Positions 7,966 through 17,754 of a stretch of DNA of 64,000 nucleotides are shown here, piece after piece. Position numbers and translations under genes: made by a program. The DNA lies in contig NZ_CP119988.1 in NCBI RefSeq assembly GCF_029338515.1, forward strand, positions 2,542,001-2,606,000, in the 5' to 3' direction. The notes below the pieces were generated by a model. That model worked only from the letters and a program-made list of their open reading frames with translations, was not told the origin of the DNA and did no database searches. Source of the stretch: Haloglomus litoreum. Its GTDB lineage: Archaea; Halobacteriota; Halobacteria; Halobacteriales; Haloarculaceae. Every line of letters starts with the position of its first letter. Within the stretch, counting starts at the first letter, position 1.

Positions 7966-10577
7966 GTCTCATCCTCCGCCGCCGGGAGGAGCCTCAGGAA
8001 GTCCTCGAGGCCGACACCCGACGGAACCACACCGGGGATGGTGCCGGGCTCCGTGACGTAGACGAAGTAGCCACCGAACGCCGAGATGCGTGGCGAGGTG
8101 GTTGTCGCCGGCTCCTCGCAGTAGAAGTCACAGGAGCCGGCCGACCCCGTCTCCTCGACGAACTGGTAGTGGATGAAGCGGTCACCGGGGTCGCCGTACA
8201 GGCTCTCGGGCTCGCCGAACACCGAGAGCAGGTCGGTCGCCGCGATGGTATCCGAGGAGAGCGCGTCCTCGGCGTCGGCGGTGTATCGCGGCGCGACGAA
8301 GTTCCATCCCGGCGAGAGCGAGCGCGTGGTCGCGCGGGCTGGCGTGCTGTCCTCGAAGTCGACGACGGCACGCGCGTCTGAGGTCGGGACCACGACGACG
8401 GCCTCCATCGGCCCCAGCACCTCCGAGCCGTCCGCGATGGTCCAGGACTGCGTCGATTCGTCGAAGGTGTAGACGACACCGTCGAAGTCGCCGAACGTCT
8501 CGGTCAGGTTGGTCTCCAGCGGCGCGGGCGTGCCGAAGGCGTAGACGCTCCCGGCCGGGAACTCCAGATCGACCGCGAACGCCTGCACCTCGAGCAGTTC
8601 CTCGAAGGTCCCCTCGTCGAGCACCGAGGCCGGCGGCTCGGTCAGGAACGGGTCGGTGTTGACACGGCCGGCAGTCCGGTCCGCGGTCGGCCCGTCCGGG
8701 CCCCAGTAGCTGGCGAACGCGTCCGACTCCAGCGCGGGGTTGCGGTTGTCGACCGCGAGCGTGGTCGCCGAGAAGTCGTTGCCGCTGTGGACGTAGGAGT
8801 TCGGGTCCGAATCCGGCGCGAACCGGATGCCGGTCTCCGTCTCGAGCGTCGAGAGGACGACCGCCACGATGGCGCCCGTCCCGACGTCGGCGGTCACGCT
8901 GCCGGGGACGGGAGCCCCGTTCGCGTCCGTCGGCGCCCGGACCGTCGAGGAGAAGACGTAGGATTCGGCGCCCGACTGGACGGTGACGCCCGTCGTCGCC
9001 AGGACCGTCACGTTCAGCAGCGTCGCGTTCGATTCGTTGGCGGCGCGGACACCGTCCGGTGCGGAGAGCGTCGACTCCCGGAGCACCGCGGTCGAACCCG
9101 TCTCGGTCGCCATCCCGTAGGACGTGCCGTCGACCGTCAGGTTCCGGGCGTCGAACCGGGTCTCGTTCTCGACCACCACGCCGTAGGTCGGCTCGCCACC
9201 GGACGTGACGACCTCGTGGCCGACGGTGGTGTCGTACACCTCGACCGACCCGCCCATGGCCTGCAGGCCGGCCCGAGCAGCGCGGCCGGACCCGAGGAGG
9301 GTCCCGTTCTCGACGACCGTGATGGTCGCGTTCCTGACGACGATGGCCGTCGGATTGTTCTCGAACCCGTAGCGCGCACGGACACCGGACTGGCCCCGGA
9401 GTTCGACGTCGGCGACGGTCGCGTCGGCCACCCCCATCGCCAGCACGGGCGAGAACCCGAACAGCCCGTCACCGTTGATGCCGTTGTCGCCGACGATGGA
9501 GCTGTTCCGGACGGTCAGAGTGCCGGTGTCGGTGGCCCTGATGCCCGTGGTTCCGCCCACGATGGTCGAATCCCGGAGGGTCACGGCGTCCCCGTCACTG
9601 ACGGTGATGGCCGTCGTCCGCACCGACAGGTCGAGGTCCGACAGCGTGACCGTCCCGACATCCTGCAGTCCGAGCCCGACCTCGGCATCGCTGACGGTGA
9701 GCCCGTCGATGTCCACGGGTGGCGTCGTGGGCGTCGACGACGACGAGTGCACCTCCCAGACGGCGTAGGACGTGGTCCCCTCGATGGACACGTCCTGCAA
9801 CGTCAGCGGTGAGCGGTACACGTTCACTCCGTACACGGGCGGAGCCGAGGGGTCGACCGGAACCACGGAGACGTTCCTGAGCGTCACCGGGCCGAAGGCA
9901 CCGTAGAGGCCGGCCCCGTTCTCCGGGGCCTGCACCTCCAGATCCTCGATGGTGATGCCACCTTCCCCCGATCGCATCGTGGAGGCACCGGGCAGTCCCT
10001 CGACGGTCGTCGCGCCCACGCCCGCACCGACGATGGCGAGCGTCTTCGCGCCGATGTCCACGTTCTCCGTGTAGTCACCGATGGCCAGCTGGATGGTCGT
10101 CCCGTTGGCGGCCACGTCGACCGCGTCCTGGATGCTGTCGCCGGCCGGCACCGACAGCGGTCGCGGGTGGACCGAGACCGGCCCGCTCTCGGCGAAGACG
10201 CTCCCGTCCGCGGGGTCACGCACGACGACCGAGTCCCGCGCGACGGTGTGGCTCGGGGGTGTGATGACGACGTCGACCGTCCCCGTGCGCACGGGGGAGA
10301 AGGTCACCGTCGTTCCGAAGTTGGCCTGCTGGCCGTCGACGACGAGCGTCGTTCCGGCCGGGGCGCCGGCCCACGGGTCGACGGTGAGTTCGTCGAGGTC
10401 GGTCACGTCGAGCGAGAGGACGATGCTGTCCCCGGGGGCGACGTACTCCGACGGCGCGCTGGCGACGGTCACCGTTCCCGTTGCCCCGGCAGGGACGGCG
10501 AGGAAGGGCACCACCATCGCGAGGACGGCGACGGTGGCGAGCGAGACGGCTAGCTGTGGGTGGGTGCGGCGGCTCAT
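7962..10577 (-). CDS. Secreted right-handed parallel beta-helix protein
   Basis: 871 residues with an N-terminal signal peptide (~1-33, ending near 'AVPAGATGT'). An Ig-like region (~35-135) is followed by a long series of ~20-residue beta-helix coils (~145-560) rich in patterns such as 'VRNSSIVGDNGINGDG', as in NosD/pectate-lyase-like surface proteins, then a C-terminal ~250-residue domain with paired cysteines ('GSCDFYCEEP'). There is no C-terminal hydrophobic anchor or PGF motif, unlike the cotranscribed downstream protein. Carbohydrate binding or cleavage is possible, but no catalytic residues can be assigned by reading. It is first in the two-gene operon. Confidence 0.82.
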   Translation of the reverse strand: MSRRTHPQLAVSLATVAVLAMVVPFLAVPAGATGTVTVASAPSEYVAPGDSIVLSLDVTDLDELTVDPWAGAPAGTTLVVDGQQANFGTTVTFSPVRTGTVDVVITPPSHTVARDSVVVRDPADGSVFAESGPVSVHPRPLSVPAGDSIQDAVDVAANGTTIQLAIGDYTENVDIGAKTLAIVGAGVGATTVEGLPGASTMRSGEGGITIEDLEVQAPENGAGLYGAFGPVTLRNVSVVPVDPSAPPVYGVNVYRSPLTLQDVSIEGTTSYAVWEVHSSSSTPTTPPVDIDGLTVSDAEVGLGLQDVGTVTLSDLDLSVRTTAITVSDGDAVTLRDSTIVGGTTGIRATDTGTLTVRNSSIVGDNGINGDGLFGFSPVLAMGVADATVADVELRGQSGVRARYGFENNPTAIVVRNATITVVENGTLLGSGRAARAGLQAMGGSVEVYDTTVGHEVVTSGGEPTYGVVVENETRFDARNLTVDGTSYGMATETGSTAVLRESTLSAPDGVRAANESNATLLNVTVLATTGVTVQSGAESYVFSSTVRAPTDANGAPVPGSVTADVGTGAIVAVVLSTLETETGIRFAPDSDPNSYVHSGNDFSATTLAVDNRNPALESDAFASYWGPDGPTADRTAGRVNTDPFLTEPPASVLDEGTFEELLEVQAFAVDLEFPAGSVYAFGTPAPLETNLTETFGDFDGVVYTFDESTQSWTIADGSEVLGPMEAVVVVPTSDARAVVDFEDSTPARATTRSLSPGWNFVAPRYTADAEDALSSDTIAATDLLSVFGEPESLYGDPGDRFIHYQFVEETGSAGSCDFYCEEPATTTSPRISAFGGYFVYVTEPGTIPGVVPSGVGLEDFLRLLPAAEDET

Positions 10578-10713
10578 GAATGACCTCTCGGAAGCGCGGC
10601 ACGGTTCGGTTGCCCCCCCGAGTATTACTTCTCCTCCGGGTGAGCCGGTAATAACCGTTGCTGCCCACGGTGTGAACGCTGTTCAGGGCGTGAACGTCGG
10701 CCGGCACGGAGCG

Positions 10714-11532
10714 TCACTCTTCGATGCCAAACCGAGCCGGGTCGATCGGTTCGGCCTCGCGCCACCGGCGCTCGAAGGTGTCGACCGCCCACTCGCGGAC
10801 GGCGGGCGCGTCGGTATCGACCAGCGCGCGCGTGACGCCGTCACCGTCGATGATGCCCACGCCGATGCCGACCCCCGGGTCGTGGATGCCCAGCACGATG
10901 TCGATGTCGGTGGCGGTGCGGAACGCGGCGGCGTCGGACGCGAGGAGGTCGGCGAACCGTTTCCGGGTCTCGGGGGCGGCCGCCGTCACCGCCAGCATCG
11001 ACGGGCCCACCACCGCCTCCAGCCGGAGGTCCCCACCGGTCACGCCGTCGTGCATCGCGTCCAGCACGCCCGGCGCGAGCGCGTCCGTCACGACGCGCTG
11101 GCGGCTGGTCTCGCGGGTGTGGCGCTCGGCCCGCCGGAGCGGCGCCGCCGGGTCACCCCGTTCGGGTCGCACGACCTCGGCGTCCCGCAGCGCCCGCAAC
11201 GGCAGGCCCTCGGGGAGCCACTCCGCCAGCCCACGCAGGCGGCTGGTGGCCCGGAGCGTCGCCAGGAGGTCCGAGAACGCGTCGTGCGCCCACGCCCCCG
11301 TCGGCGTCAGCGCGTAGCCGTCGGCCGTCTCGCGGGCCCACTCGCGCTCGACGAGGTCATCCAGCACCCGCCCCAGCGTGACCCGCTCGACCCCGGCCTC
11401 CTCACCGAGCGCCCGCCGCGGCGTCGGCTCCTCGGCAAGCGCGCCGAGGACGGCCAGCCGGTTCGGTGACCGAGCGAGGAAGGCCGCATCGTCGAACGCC
11501 GCCGCGGCTGTCGTATCGTCGCCCGGTTGCAC
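10714..11532 (-). CDS. HTH transcriptional regulator with FilR1-type domain
   Basis: 272 residues from a GTG start. A winged helix spans ~15-80 ('SPNRLAVLGALAEEPTPRRA', 'RVLDDLVEREWARETADGY'). The C-terminal ~130 residues resemble the FilR1/methanogenesis-regulator middle domain ('EAVVGPSMLAVTAAAPETR', 'TDIDIVLGIHDPGVGIGVG'). Such proteins are DNA-binding sensors with unknown small-molecule ligands. It lies upstream of the beta-helix operon in the same orientation and may control it, but no operator can be identified. The first in-frame ATG lies too far downstream to keep the HTH intact. Confidence 0.8.
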   Translation of the reverse strand: MQPGDDTTAAAAFDDAAFLARSPNRLAVLGALAEEPTPRRALGEEAGVERVTLGRVLDDLVEREWARETADGYALTPTGAWAHDAFSDLLATLRATSRLRGLAEWLPEGLPLRALRDAEVVRPERGDPAAPLRRAERHTRETSRQRVVTDALAPGVLDAMHDGVTGGDLRLEAVVGPSMLAVTAAAPETRKRFADLLASDAAAFRTATDIDIVLGIHDPGVGIGVGIIDGDGVTRALVDTDAPAVREWAVDTFERRWREAEPIDPARFGIEE

Positions 11533-11677
11533 AGCGGGCCTTCGGAAACCGGATGCAAGAGCGTTCCGGGGGCCACGATTCCAGCGAGAACCACGAGATT
11601 ACCGAGTTACATCGTGTATTTGTCGTTAGATTCCAGAATTATCGAAGCGAACCGTCAGTTCGTCGCCGAGGCAGGCT

Positions 11678-13165
11678 TCACTCGTTCTGCGGGGAGTAGT
11701 TCGGCGCCTCGTCCGTGATCATCACGTCGTGGGGGTGGCCCTCGGTCTGGCCGGCCGAGGAGACGCGGACGAACTCGGCGCCCTCCTTGAACCCCGGAAT
11801 CGTCTCGGCCCCGACGTAGCCCATCCCGGACTGCATCCCGCCGACGAGCTGGTGGAGCTCGTCGGCCAGCGGGCCCTTGTACGGGGTGGCGGCCTCGACG
11901 CCCTCGGGGACGTACTCCTCGTCCTCGTCGTCCTCCTTGAGGTAGCGGTCGCCGCCGCCGGACTGCATCGCGCCGACGCTGCCCATCCCGCGGTACTGCT
12001 TGTACCGCTTGCCGTTCATCGTGATGACGCGGCCGGGCGCCTCGTCGGTGCCCGCGAAGTACGAGCCCAGCATCACGGCGTCGGCGCCCGCGGCGATGGC
12101 CTTGATGGCGTCGCCGGAGTAGCGGATGCCCCCGTCGGCGATGACCGGGACGCCCGCAGGTCCGGCCACGTCGGCCACCTCGGCGACCGCGGTCATCTGC
12201 GGCATCCCGGCGCCCGTGACGACACGCGTCGTGCAGATGGAACCGGGACCGATGCCGACCTTGACGCCGTCGGCGAAGTCGACGACGGCCTCGGCCGCCT
12301 CGTGCGTGCCGATATTCCCGACGACGACATCGGCCGCGACCTCGTTCTTGATGGAGCGGGCGCTGTCGATGACGTTCGCGTTGTGGGCGTGGGCACAATC
12401 GATGAACAGCACGTCCGCGCCAGCCTCGTCGGCCGCGGTAGCGCGGTCGGTCTCGAACGGCCCGACGGCGACGCCGACCCGCAGGCCGCCGTCCTCGTCG
12501 TGGACGGCGTCGTCGTACTCGCGGCGGGCGAGGATGCCCTGCATGGTGACGAGGCCCGTCAGGCGGTCGTCCTCGTCGACGACGGGGACCCGCTCGATCT
12601 TGTGTTCGTACATGAGCTCGAGCGCCTCGCGCGCGGTGACGCCCTCGGGAGCGGTGATGACCTCGTCGGTCATCGCCTCGCTGACGGCGTCGGTCTCGCC
12701 GACCTCGAGGAACGGCCGGATGTCGGTCGCCGAGATGATACCCAGGACGCGGTCGTCCTCGTCGACGACCGGCGCCCCGGAGACGCCCTCGCGGCCCATC
12801 ATCGCGTCCACCTCGCTGACGGTCATGTCCGGCTCGGCCGTCACGACATCACGGATGACCAGCTCGTCGGCACGCTTGACCCGCTCGACGTGCTCGACGG
12901 TCTCCTCGATGTCCATGTTGCGGTGGAGGACACCCATCCCGCCCTGCCGGGCCATCTCGATGGCCAGATCGGCCTCGGTGACGGTGTCCATCGCGGCCGA
13001 GAGGACGGGGATGTTCAGGTCGACCGACTTCGAGACGCTCGTCCGCGTGTCGGCCTCGTCTGGCTCGACACGGCTCTCCTTCGGACGGAGGAGGACGTCG
13101 TCGAAGGTCAGCGCCTCCGGTACACGAAGCTTCTCCGAGAACGGCTGTGGAGCGTCGTTCGCCAT
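11678..13165 (-). CDS. guaB: Inosine-5'-monophosphate dehydrogenase
   Basis: 495 residues. It oxidises IMP to XMP with NAD+, the committed step of GMP synthesis. The (beta/alpha)8 barrel is split by a CBS pair at ~95-215 ('[17 protein letters not shown]', '[17 protein letters not shown]'). The catalytic cysteine is in '[15 protein letters not shown]', with the IMP-binding '[10 protein letters not shown]' and flap '[10 protein letters not shown]' present. Length and motif order match the family. The ATG at 13165 is used because the longer upstream frame adds a non-conserved segment. An acidic insertion (~415-430) is typical of haloarchaeal orthologues. Confidence 0.97.
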   Translation of the reverse strand: MANDAPQPFSEKLRVPEALTFDDVLLRPKESRVEPDEADTRTSVSKSVDLNIPVLSAAMDTVTEADLAIEMARQGGMGVLHRNMDIEETVEHVERVKRADELVIRDVVTAEPDMTVSEVDAMMGREGVSGAPVVDEDDRVLGIISATDIRPFLEVGETDAVSEAMTDEVITAPEGVTAREALELMYEHKIERVPVVDEDDRLTGLVTMQGILARREYDDAVHDEDGGLRVGVAVGPFETDRATAADEAGADVLFIDCAHAHNANVIDSARSIKNEVAADVVVGNIGTHEAAEAVVDFADGVKVGIGPGSICTTRVVTGAGMPQMTAVAEVADVAGPAGVPVIADGGIRYSGDAIKAIAAGADAVMLGSYFAGTDEAPGRVITMNGKRYKQYRGMGSVGAMQSGGGDRYLKEDDEDEEYVPEGVEAATPYKGPLADELHQLVGGMQSGMGYVGAETIPGFKEGAEFVRVSSAGQTEGHPHDVMITDEAPNYSPQNE

Positions 13166-13277
13166 GTCAACGGTGCGGAGTGCCCGCCCAAAAACGTTGT
13201 GCGACCCGTCGCGCCACGGGAGAGATAGACACACCACGGCCGCGGCGAGCCTCCGTGCCAGGCGCCCGGCCGGTCGC

Positions 13278-14183
13278 TCAGCCCGACACCGCGATCCCCT
13301 CGGCCGTCACCTCCACCGAACACTCGCCGCGGGTCTCGAGGTGGCGGGCGTACTCGTACGCGACCATCGAGAGGAAGCCGACGGCCGCCCCCTCCGCACC
13401 GAGTACCTCGCTCGCGAACTCCCGGGCGAAGAAGGAGTCGCGCTCGTCGAGCCAGTCCAGCAGCCGTGACTCCGTCCGCTCGGCCTTCCGGAGGCAATCC
13501 TCGATGCGCTCCTGGGGGTGCTCCATCGGCGGCCCGTGCATCGGCACCAGTCGGTCCGCCTCCAGCGCCCGCAACCGGCGCAGCGACTCCTTGTACTCGC
13601 CGATATCGCAGTGCAGCGGCGCGTACATGAAGTGGCCGTTCTCGGAGACGATGTCACCCGGCAGGCAGGTGCCGGAGGGCTCGTGCCAGAACGCGGCGTG
13701 CTGGCCGGAGTGACCCGGGGTCGAGACCACGTCCAGTTCGTACGACCCCAGTCGGACCGTCCCGCCGTCCTGCAGGACGCGCTCGAACTCGATGCGGTCC
13801 TCGTGGTACTCCCGGTCGACCGGGAAGTAGTCGTCCCACATCGCCTCGGTGGCTCCCAGCCCCGCGCACAGTCGCGTCATGTCCGCGCGGGCCTCCAGCA
13901 GGTACTCGCGGTAGTCGTGGACGATGAACGGGACGCCCTCGATGGCGACGTGGGGCAGGTCGGCGAGTTCGCCGACGACCTGCGTCCCGCCGACGTGGTC
14001 GATGTGTGGGTGCGTGAGGACGACGCGTTCGACGCCACCGAGACGGTCGGGGTCGGCGAGCGCCTCGCGGAGCGCGTCTGCCGAGCGGACGTGGCCGGTG
14101 TCGACGAGCGTGTCGCCGATGCGGAGGACGTTCACGCTCGGGCCCCAGGTCGGCTGTGGGAACTCGAACCGCTGGAACTCCAT
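13278..14183 (-). CDS. MBL-fold metallo-hydrolase
   Basis: 301 residues. The metallo-beta-lactamase signature H-x-H-x-D-H is '[10 protein letters not shown]', with further metal ligands at '[12 protein letters not shown]' and '[11 protein letters not shown]'. A C-terminal helical extension (~225-300) resembles the LACTB2/glyoxalase-II-like branch, where it forms part of the substrate pocket. Likely a thioesterase or nucleic-acid-associated hydrolase, but the substrate cannot be read. The ATG at 14183 directly precedes the first beta strand. It is transcribed divergently from the small protein at 14263. Confidence 0.87.
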   Translation of the reverse strand: MEFQRFEFPQPTWGPSVNVLRIGDTLVDTGHVRSADALREALADPDRLGGVERVVLTHPHIDHVGGTQVVGELADLPHVAIEGVPFIVHDYREYLLEARADMTRLCAGLGATEAMWDDYFPVDREYHEDRIEFERVLQDGGTVRLGSYELDVVSTPGHSGQHAAFWHEPSGTCLPGDIVSENGHFMYAPLHCDIGEYKESLRRLRALEADRLVPMHGPPMEHPQERIEDCLRKAERTESRLLDWLDERDSFFAREFASEVLGAEGAAVGFLSMVAYEYARHLETRGECSVEVTAEGIAVSG

Positions 14184-14262
14184 GGCCACACCTGACGCGG
14201 GGGGGACTAATCGCTTGCCGTGAGCAGGGCCGGCACCGGACCCGCCGTCGGACCCCTCCATC

Positions 14263-14607
14263 ATGACCGACGAGGTGCGCGAGCGGTACGGCGAGCACAA
14301 CTACTTCGAGATGCTCCGGGTGTTCGTCGAGGAGTACTCCGGGTTCACCAGCCACCCCGATTCGCCGGGCCGGGGCCACATCGTCGACCGTTACGAGGAA
14401 CGGACGGGCCGGGCGTACGAACACGACGAGTTCTATCGCGCGCTCGGCACGCTCAAACTGGGCGTCATCACGGAGGGGTTCTTCAGGGCCCACCTCGACG
14501 ACGCTCCGAACGCGAAGCCGACCTACCCGGTGATGCGGATGGTCCCGTTCGTGCTGGCCGAGCAGGGCCGACAGATCCTGGACGGCGAGGTGCCGCTGCG
14601 GGGGTGA
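14263..14607 (+). CDS. Small haloarchaeal protein of unknown function
   Basis: 114 residues, mostly helical, with no signal peptide or membrane segment. The composition is acidic with several tyrosines and histidines ('ERYGEHNYFEMLRVFVEEY', 'YEHDEFYRALGTLKLGVI'). It could be a small winged-helix-like or helical-bundle protein, but no known motif is recognised. Codon use fits the neighbours. It converges on the gene ending at 14617, with only 9 bp between them. Confidence 0.65.
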   Translation: MTDEVRERYGEHNYFEMLRVFVEEYSGFTSHPDSPGRGHIVDRYEERTGRAYEHDEFYRALGTLKLGVITEGFFRAHLDDAPNAKPTYPVMRMVPFVLAEQGRQILDGEVPLRG

Positions 14608-14616
14608 GGGACCGCG

Positions 14617-15000
14617 CTAGGACTCCAGCAGCGCCCCCGCGGCGGCCGCGACCTCGTCGAAGTCCCGGAGCGTGAGGCCGTCGGTCGTCAGGAAGACCCC
14701 CTCCGACCGGTTCGTCACCCGGACCAGGAAGCCGTGCTCGAACACCCGGATTGTGTACTCGTACTCGCCGAGTTCCGACCCACGGTACGCGGTGTGGGCA
14801 TCGAGCCCGAGGGATTCGTGCTCGACGAACCCCGCCAGGTCGGCGTCGGACTCCAGGTCGGACCTGAGGTACAGCTGTGCGAACTCGTCCCGCGTGAAGT
14901 AGGTCAGCGAGCGGAGCTGGTCCCCGATGGTGGTCCGGCAGGCACTCACCAGCTCGGACGCGCGGGCCTCGTCGATGGGGGCGTCGGCGTGGGCGGACAT
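14617..15000 (-). CDS. Small haloarchaeal alpha/beta protein (probably DUF7522)
   Basis: 127 residues. Pattern: N-terminal helix 'SELVSACRTTIGDQLRSLTY', then 'FTRDEFAQLYLRSDLESDA', then a beta sheet 'YEYTIRVFEHGFLVRVT'. It resembles a widespread uncharacterised haloarchaeal family that I believe is DUF7522; the name should be verified. Nothing catalytic is visible. The ATG at 15000 is chosen because the longer frame to 15117 would add residues lacking the domain pattern. Confidence 0.7.
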   Translation of the reverse strand: MSAHADAPIDEARASELVSACRTTIGDQLRSLTYFTRDEFAQLYLRSDLESDADLAGFVEHESLGLDAHTAYRGSELGEYEYTIRVFEHGFLVRVTNRSEGVFLTTDGLTLRDFDEVAAAAGALLES

Positions 15001-15164
15001 CGTTCTGTCACCGAAGCTTGGTACGTGTCGGCACACCATAGAACTGCCCCCGGGCAGACCCACCGGGAGCCGCCCAGCGACTGTCCTGTCGTGGGCGGAC
15101 AGGGCTCGATGTCCCACGCACCCGTCCGGATGCGGGCCGGCCGACCGCTGCTAGCGTCCGCGCC

Positions 15165-15965
15165 TCAGACACCCTCGTCGCCCGAGGGCCCGCCAGCGAC
15201 GAGCGTCCCCGGCGACTCGCCGGTGAGGAAGGCGTCGAGGCCATCGAGATCGAACACCGAGGCCGGCGCGTCGAGATCGAGCAGCGTCCGGACCTTCGCG
15301 GCCATCCCGCCGGTGACATCGGTGGCGTCGCTACCGCCAAGCGCGTCGGCCACCTCGTCGATGGCCGTGACCCGGTCGACCACCTCGCCCTCGGTGTCCA
15401 GCACGCCGGGAACATCCGAACAGAGCCCCACGCGGTCGGCGTCGAGTCCCGTCGCGAGTTCGGTCACGAGTTCGTCGCCCGAGACCACCGTGACGCCCTC
15501 GCCCGCCGTCGCCACCACGTCGCCGTGGAGTACGGGGACGAACCCCTCGGCGAGGAGCGCGGCGACGGCGTCGGCCGGCTGGTGGAACGCCCCACCGACC
15601 CTGAAGCCCGTCGACAGCGGCGCGACCGGAACCGCCGGCACGCCCGCATCGGCGAGCGCACCCACGACCGCACGGTTCAGTTCCCGCATCGCGCCGTGTA
15701 TCTCGCGGACCGCCGTCGCGTCGTGCGACCCCGCGCTGGTGGTGACGCCGTGTCGCTCGGCGTTCGGGTGCCCGAACGACCCGCCGCCGTGGACGACGAC
15801 CAGCTCCGCCGGTGCGGGGACGGCATCGGCAGCGTCGTCGGGAGCCTCGCGGCCGTGGACGGCCCCCACGGCCGCAGCCGCCCGGGCCAGCCGCTCGGTG
15901 TCGACCGTCTCGACCGCGTCCTTCCGGGTGACGACGCTGCCGCCCAGTTTCAGGACCGTCGTCAC
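15165..15965 (-). CDS. ipk: Isopentenyl phosphate kinase
   Basis: 266 residues from a GTG that lies 2 nt after the mevalonate kinase stop. Amino-acid-kinase fold: 'VLKLGGSVVT' (phosphate-binding lysine), 'VVHGGGSFGHPNAERHG' with the catalytic His of IPK, 'VLHGDVVAT', 'DATDVTGGMAAKV'. It phosphorylates isopentenyl phosphate to IPP in the modified archaeal mevalonate pathway. Direct coupling to mevalonate kinase gives strong operon support. The usual downstream partners (RNase J, prenyl synthase) are not next to it here. Confidence 0.93.
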   Translation of the reverse strand: MTTVLKLGGSVVTRKDAVETVDTERLARAAAAVGAVHGREAPDDAADAVPAPAELVVVHGGGSFGHPNAERHGVTTSAGSHDATAVREIHGAMRELNRAVVGALADAGVPAVPVAPLSTGFRVGGAFHQPADAVAALLAEGFVPVLHGDVVATAGEGVTVVSGDELVTELATGLDADRVGLCSDVPGVLDTEGEVVDRVTAIDEVADALGGSDATDVTGGMAAKVRTLLDLDAPASVFDLDGLDAFLTGESPGTLVAGGPSGDEGV

Positions 15966-15967
15966 CG

Positions 15968-16963
15968 TTACGACTCCCTCCGGACGCCGTCCGTGTCGAG
16001 TTCGGCGCGGAACGCCTCCTCGCAGCCGGGCGTGTAGTCGAGTGCGGTCTTCGAGCCCTCGGAGTCGTCGAGGGCGACGATGCAGCCACCGCCACCCGCA
16101 CCGGTCAGCTTCGCGCCGTAGGCCCCCGACTCGCGCGCGGCCCAGACCATCGAGTCCAGGGAGCGTGCCGAGACGCCGAGCGCCGACAGCAGCCCGTGGT
16201 TGAAGTTCATCAGCCCGCCGAGTTCGTCGAGCGGCGTGTCCTCGCCACGGAGGAGCGTCTCGCCCTCCCGGACGAGGTCGCCGATGGCCTCGACGGTGTC
16301 GGCTGCGAAGACGTGCCGGTCGCGCAGGTCGCGCACCCCGGCGACGAGTTCGCCGGTGTCGCCCGCGCCGCCGTCGTAGCCGACGACGAACGGGAGGCTC
16401 CCCACGTCGTCGATGCGGCGACGGTCCTCCCCCTGGACGCGGACGGCCCCTCCCATCGTCGAACAGAAGGTGTCGGCCGGCGAGGCCTGGCCGTCCTGTA
16501 CCTCGTGTTCCACCTGGAAGGCACGCTCGGCGAGGGCCTCGTCGGCGATGGCGGCGCCGAGTTCGCGCGTCGCGGCGTCGATGCCCGCCACGACCACCGC
16601 GGCCGAGGAGCCCAGCCCCGCGCCGAGCGGGATGTCGGACTCGACGGTGATGTCCAGGCCCGCGTCGGGCGCGTCCGCGGCGTCGCGCGCCTGGGCGACC
16701 GCCCCGTCGATGTAGCCCATCGCCGCCTCCAGGAGGTTCGTCGGCACGTCCAGTTCGGGGGCGTCGTCGCCCTCGCCACCCCACGCGACAGTGAACCCGT
16801 CCAGGGAGAGGTCGTCGGCGTTCACCCGGACGCGGTCATCGTCGCGGCGCTCGACGGTCACGCGGGCGCGCCGCTCGATGGCACAGGGAACGGCCGGTTC
16901 GCCGTAGACGACGGCGTGCTCCCCGAACAGGTACACCTTCCCGGGGGCCGAGGAGACTGTCAT
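15968..16963 (-). CDS. mvk: Mevalonate kinase
   Basis: 331 residues, GHMP kinase fold. N-terminal 'SSAPGKVYLFGEHAVVYGEP', ATP-binding 'PLGAGLGSSAAVVVAG' and C-terminal 'KLTGAGGGGCIVAL' motifs are all present. It phosphorylates mevalonate at O5 in archaeal isoprenoid (ether lipid) synthesis. It is immediately followed by isopentenyl phosphate kinase. In many haloarchaea S2 is directly upstream; here two plus-strand genes separate them. The ATG at 16963 starts at the conserved first strand. Confidence 0.95.
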   Translation of the reverse strand: MTVSSAPGKVYLFGEHAVVYGEPAVPCAIERRARVTVERRDDDRVRVNADDLSLDGFTVAWGGEGDDAPELDVPTNLLEAAMGYIDGAVAQARDAADAPDAGLDITVESDIPLGAGLGSSAAVVVAGIDAATRELGAAIADEALAERAFQVEHEVQDGQASPADTFCSTMGGAVRVQGEDRRRIDDVGSLPFVVGYDGGAGDTGELVAGVRDLRDRHVFAADTVEAIGDLVREGETLLRGEDTPLDELGGLMNFNHGLLSALGVSARSLDSMVWAARESGAYGAKLTGAGGGGCIVALDDSEGSKTALDYTPGCEEAFRAELDTDGVRRES

Positions 16964-17101
16964 ACCCCGGCGTCGGCGTGGCGGGCACTTGACTCTGACC
17001 ACACGACCGGGGCGTCGGCATCCGGCTGCGTGCCCGCCTGCCCGCTCGCCGGCCCTCGGGGAGCCGACACGCCCTTGCCGCCGGGCCACGTGCGTCGTCG
17101 T

Positions 17102-17650
17102 GTGTACCGCACGGGCGCCGCCGACCGACTCCGCCGGCACGTCCAGGCGCTCCTGAGCGACCTGGCCGCCGAGCACGGCGAACTCGATGTCGTCCGTCGC
17201 GGCTGGGACTGCGACGCCGCCTCCTACGACGCGCTCGCGGAGACCTTCCAGGCGTTCGACGTGGTCGGGGGGGCCACCGCTCGCGTCCGGGACACCGATG
17301 GCCGCCTCCTGCTGGTCCGCCACGGCGAGGACTGGGCCGACCCCGGCGACGCCCGGCGCCCGGGCGAGAACTACCGCGAGTGCGCACAGCGCGCCGTGGC
17401 AGAGGCGGCCGGCGTCGAGGTCCGCCTCGACGCCCTCTCGGAGGTGCAGATCCACGTCGCCCGCGACCCGTTCGACCGCCCGCCGCTGCCGGACCCGGCG
17501 CTCGTCTTCGAAGCGTCGCCCAGGCGAGGCGACACCCCGGAGCCGACACCGGGCGACGGGGTCGCCGAGGTCGCGTGGTTCGCGACCGACGAGTTGCCCG
17601 ACGAGTTGCTGTACGAGGACCTGCGGCCGACGGCGGCGGACGTGCAGTGA
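17102..17650 (+). CDS. Nudix-fold protein with degenerate Nudix box
   Basis: About 182 residues, starting at a GTG (an in-frame GTG at 17090 is an alternative). The fold is Nudix-like: 'VVGGATARVRDTDGRLLLV', then the box region 'GDARRPGENYRECAQRAVAE', then 'AWFATDELPDELLYEDL'. The catalytic segment reads RAVAEAAGV where active enzymes carry REUXEEXGU, so two of the metal-binding glutamates are alanine. The protein may bind nucleotides without hydrolysing them, or be inactive; this is inferred from motif loss only. It diverges from mevalonate kinase. Confidence 0.72.
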   Translation: MYRTGAADRLRRHVQALLSDLAAEHGELDVVRRGWDCDAASYDALAETFQAFDVVGGATARVRDTDGRLLLVRHGEDWADPGDARRPGENYRECAQRAVAEAAGVEVRLDALSEVQIHVARDPFDRPPLPDPALVFEASPRRGDTPEPTPGDGVAEVAWFATDELPDELLYEDLRPTAADVQ

Positions 17651-17754
17651 GGGCCAGCGGCAGTTGGCACGCCGCGCTCACCCATCTCCCCCGCCCCGAC
17701 GACACGACACCGACCCGAACTACTACAACCGCGACACGCATCGCCGAGGACAGG

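Noticed and set aside
5869-8061. 730-residue plus-strand open frame
   Set aside because: Antisense to the PNPOx and PGF-CTERM genes; an Arg/Pro/Gly-rich translation typical of shadow frames.
15966-16784. N-terminal extension of isopentenyl phosphate kinase
   Set aside because: The long open frame upstream lies inside mevalonate kinase in a different frame; the GTG at 15965 directly after the mevalonate kinase stop is the natural start.
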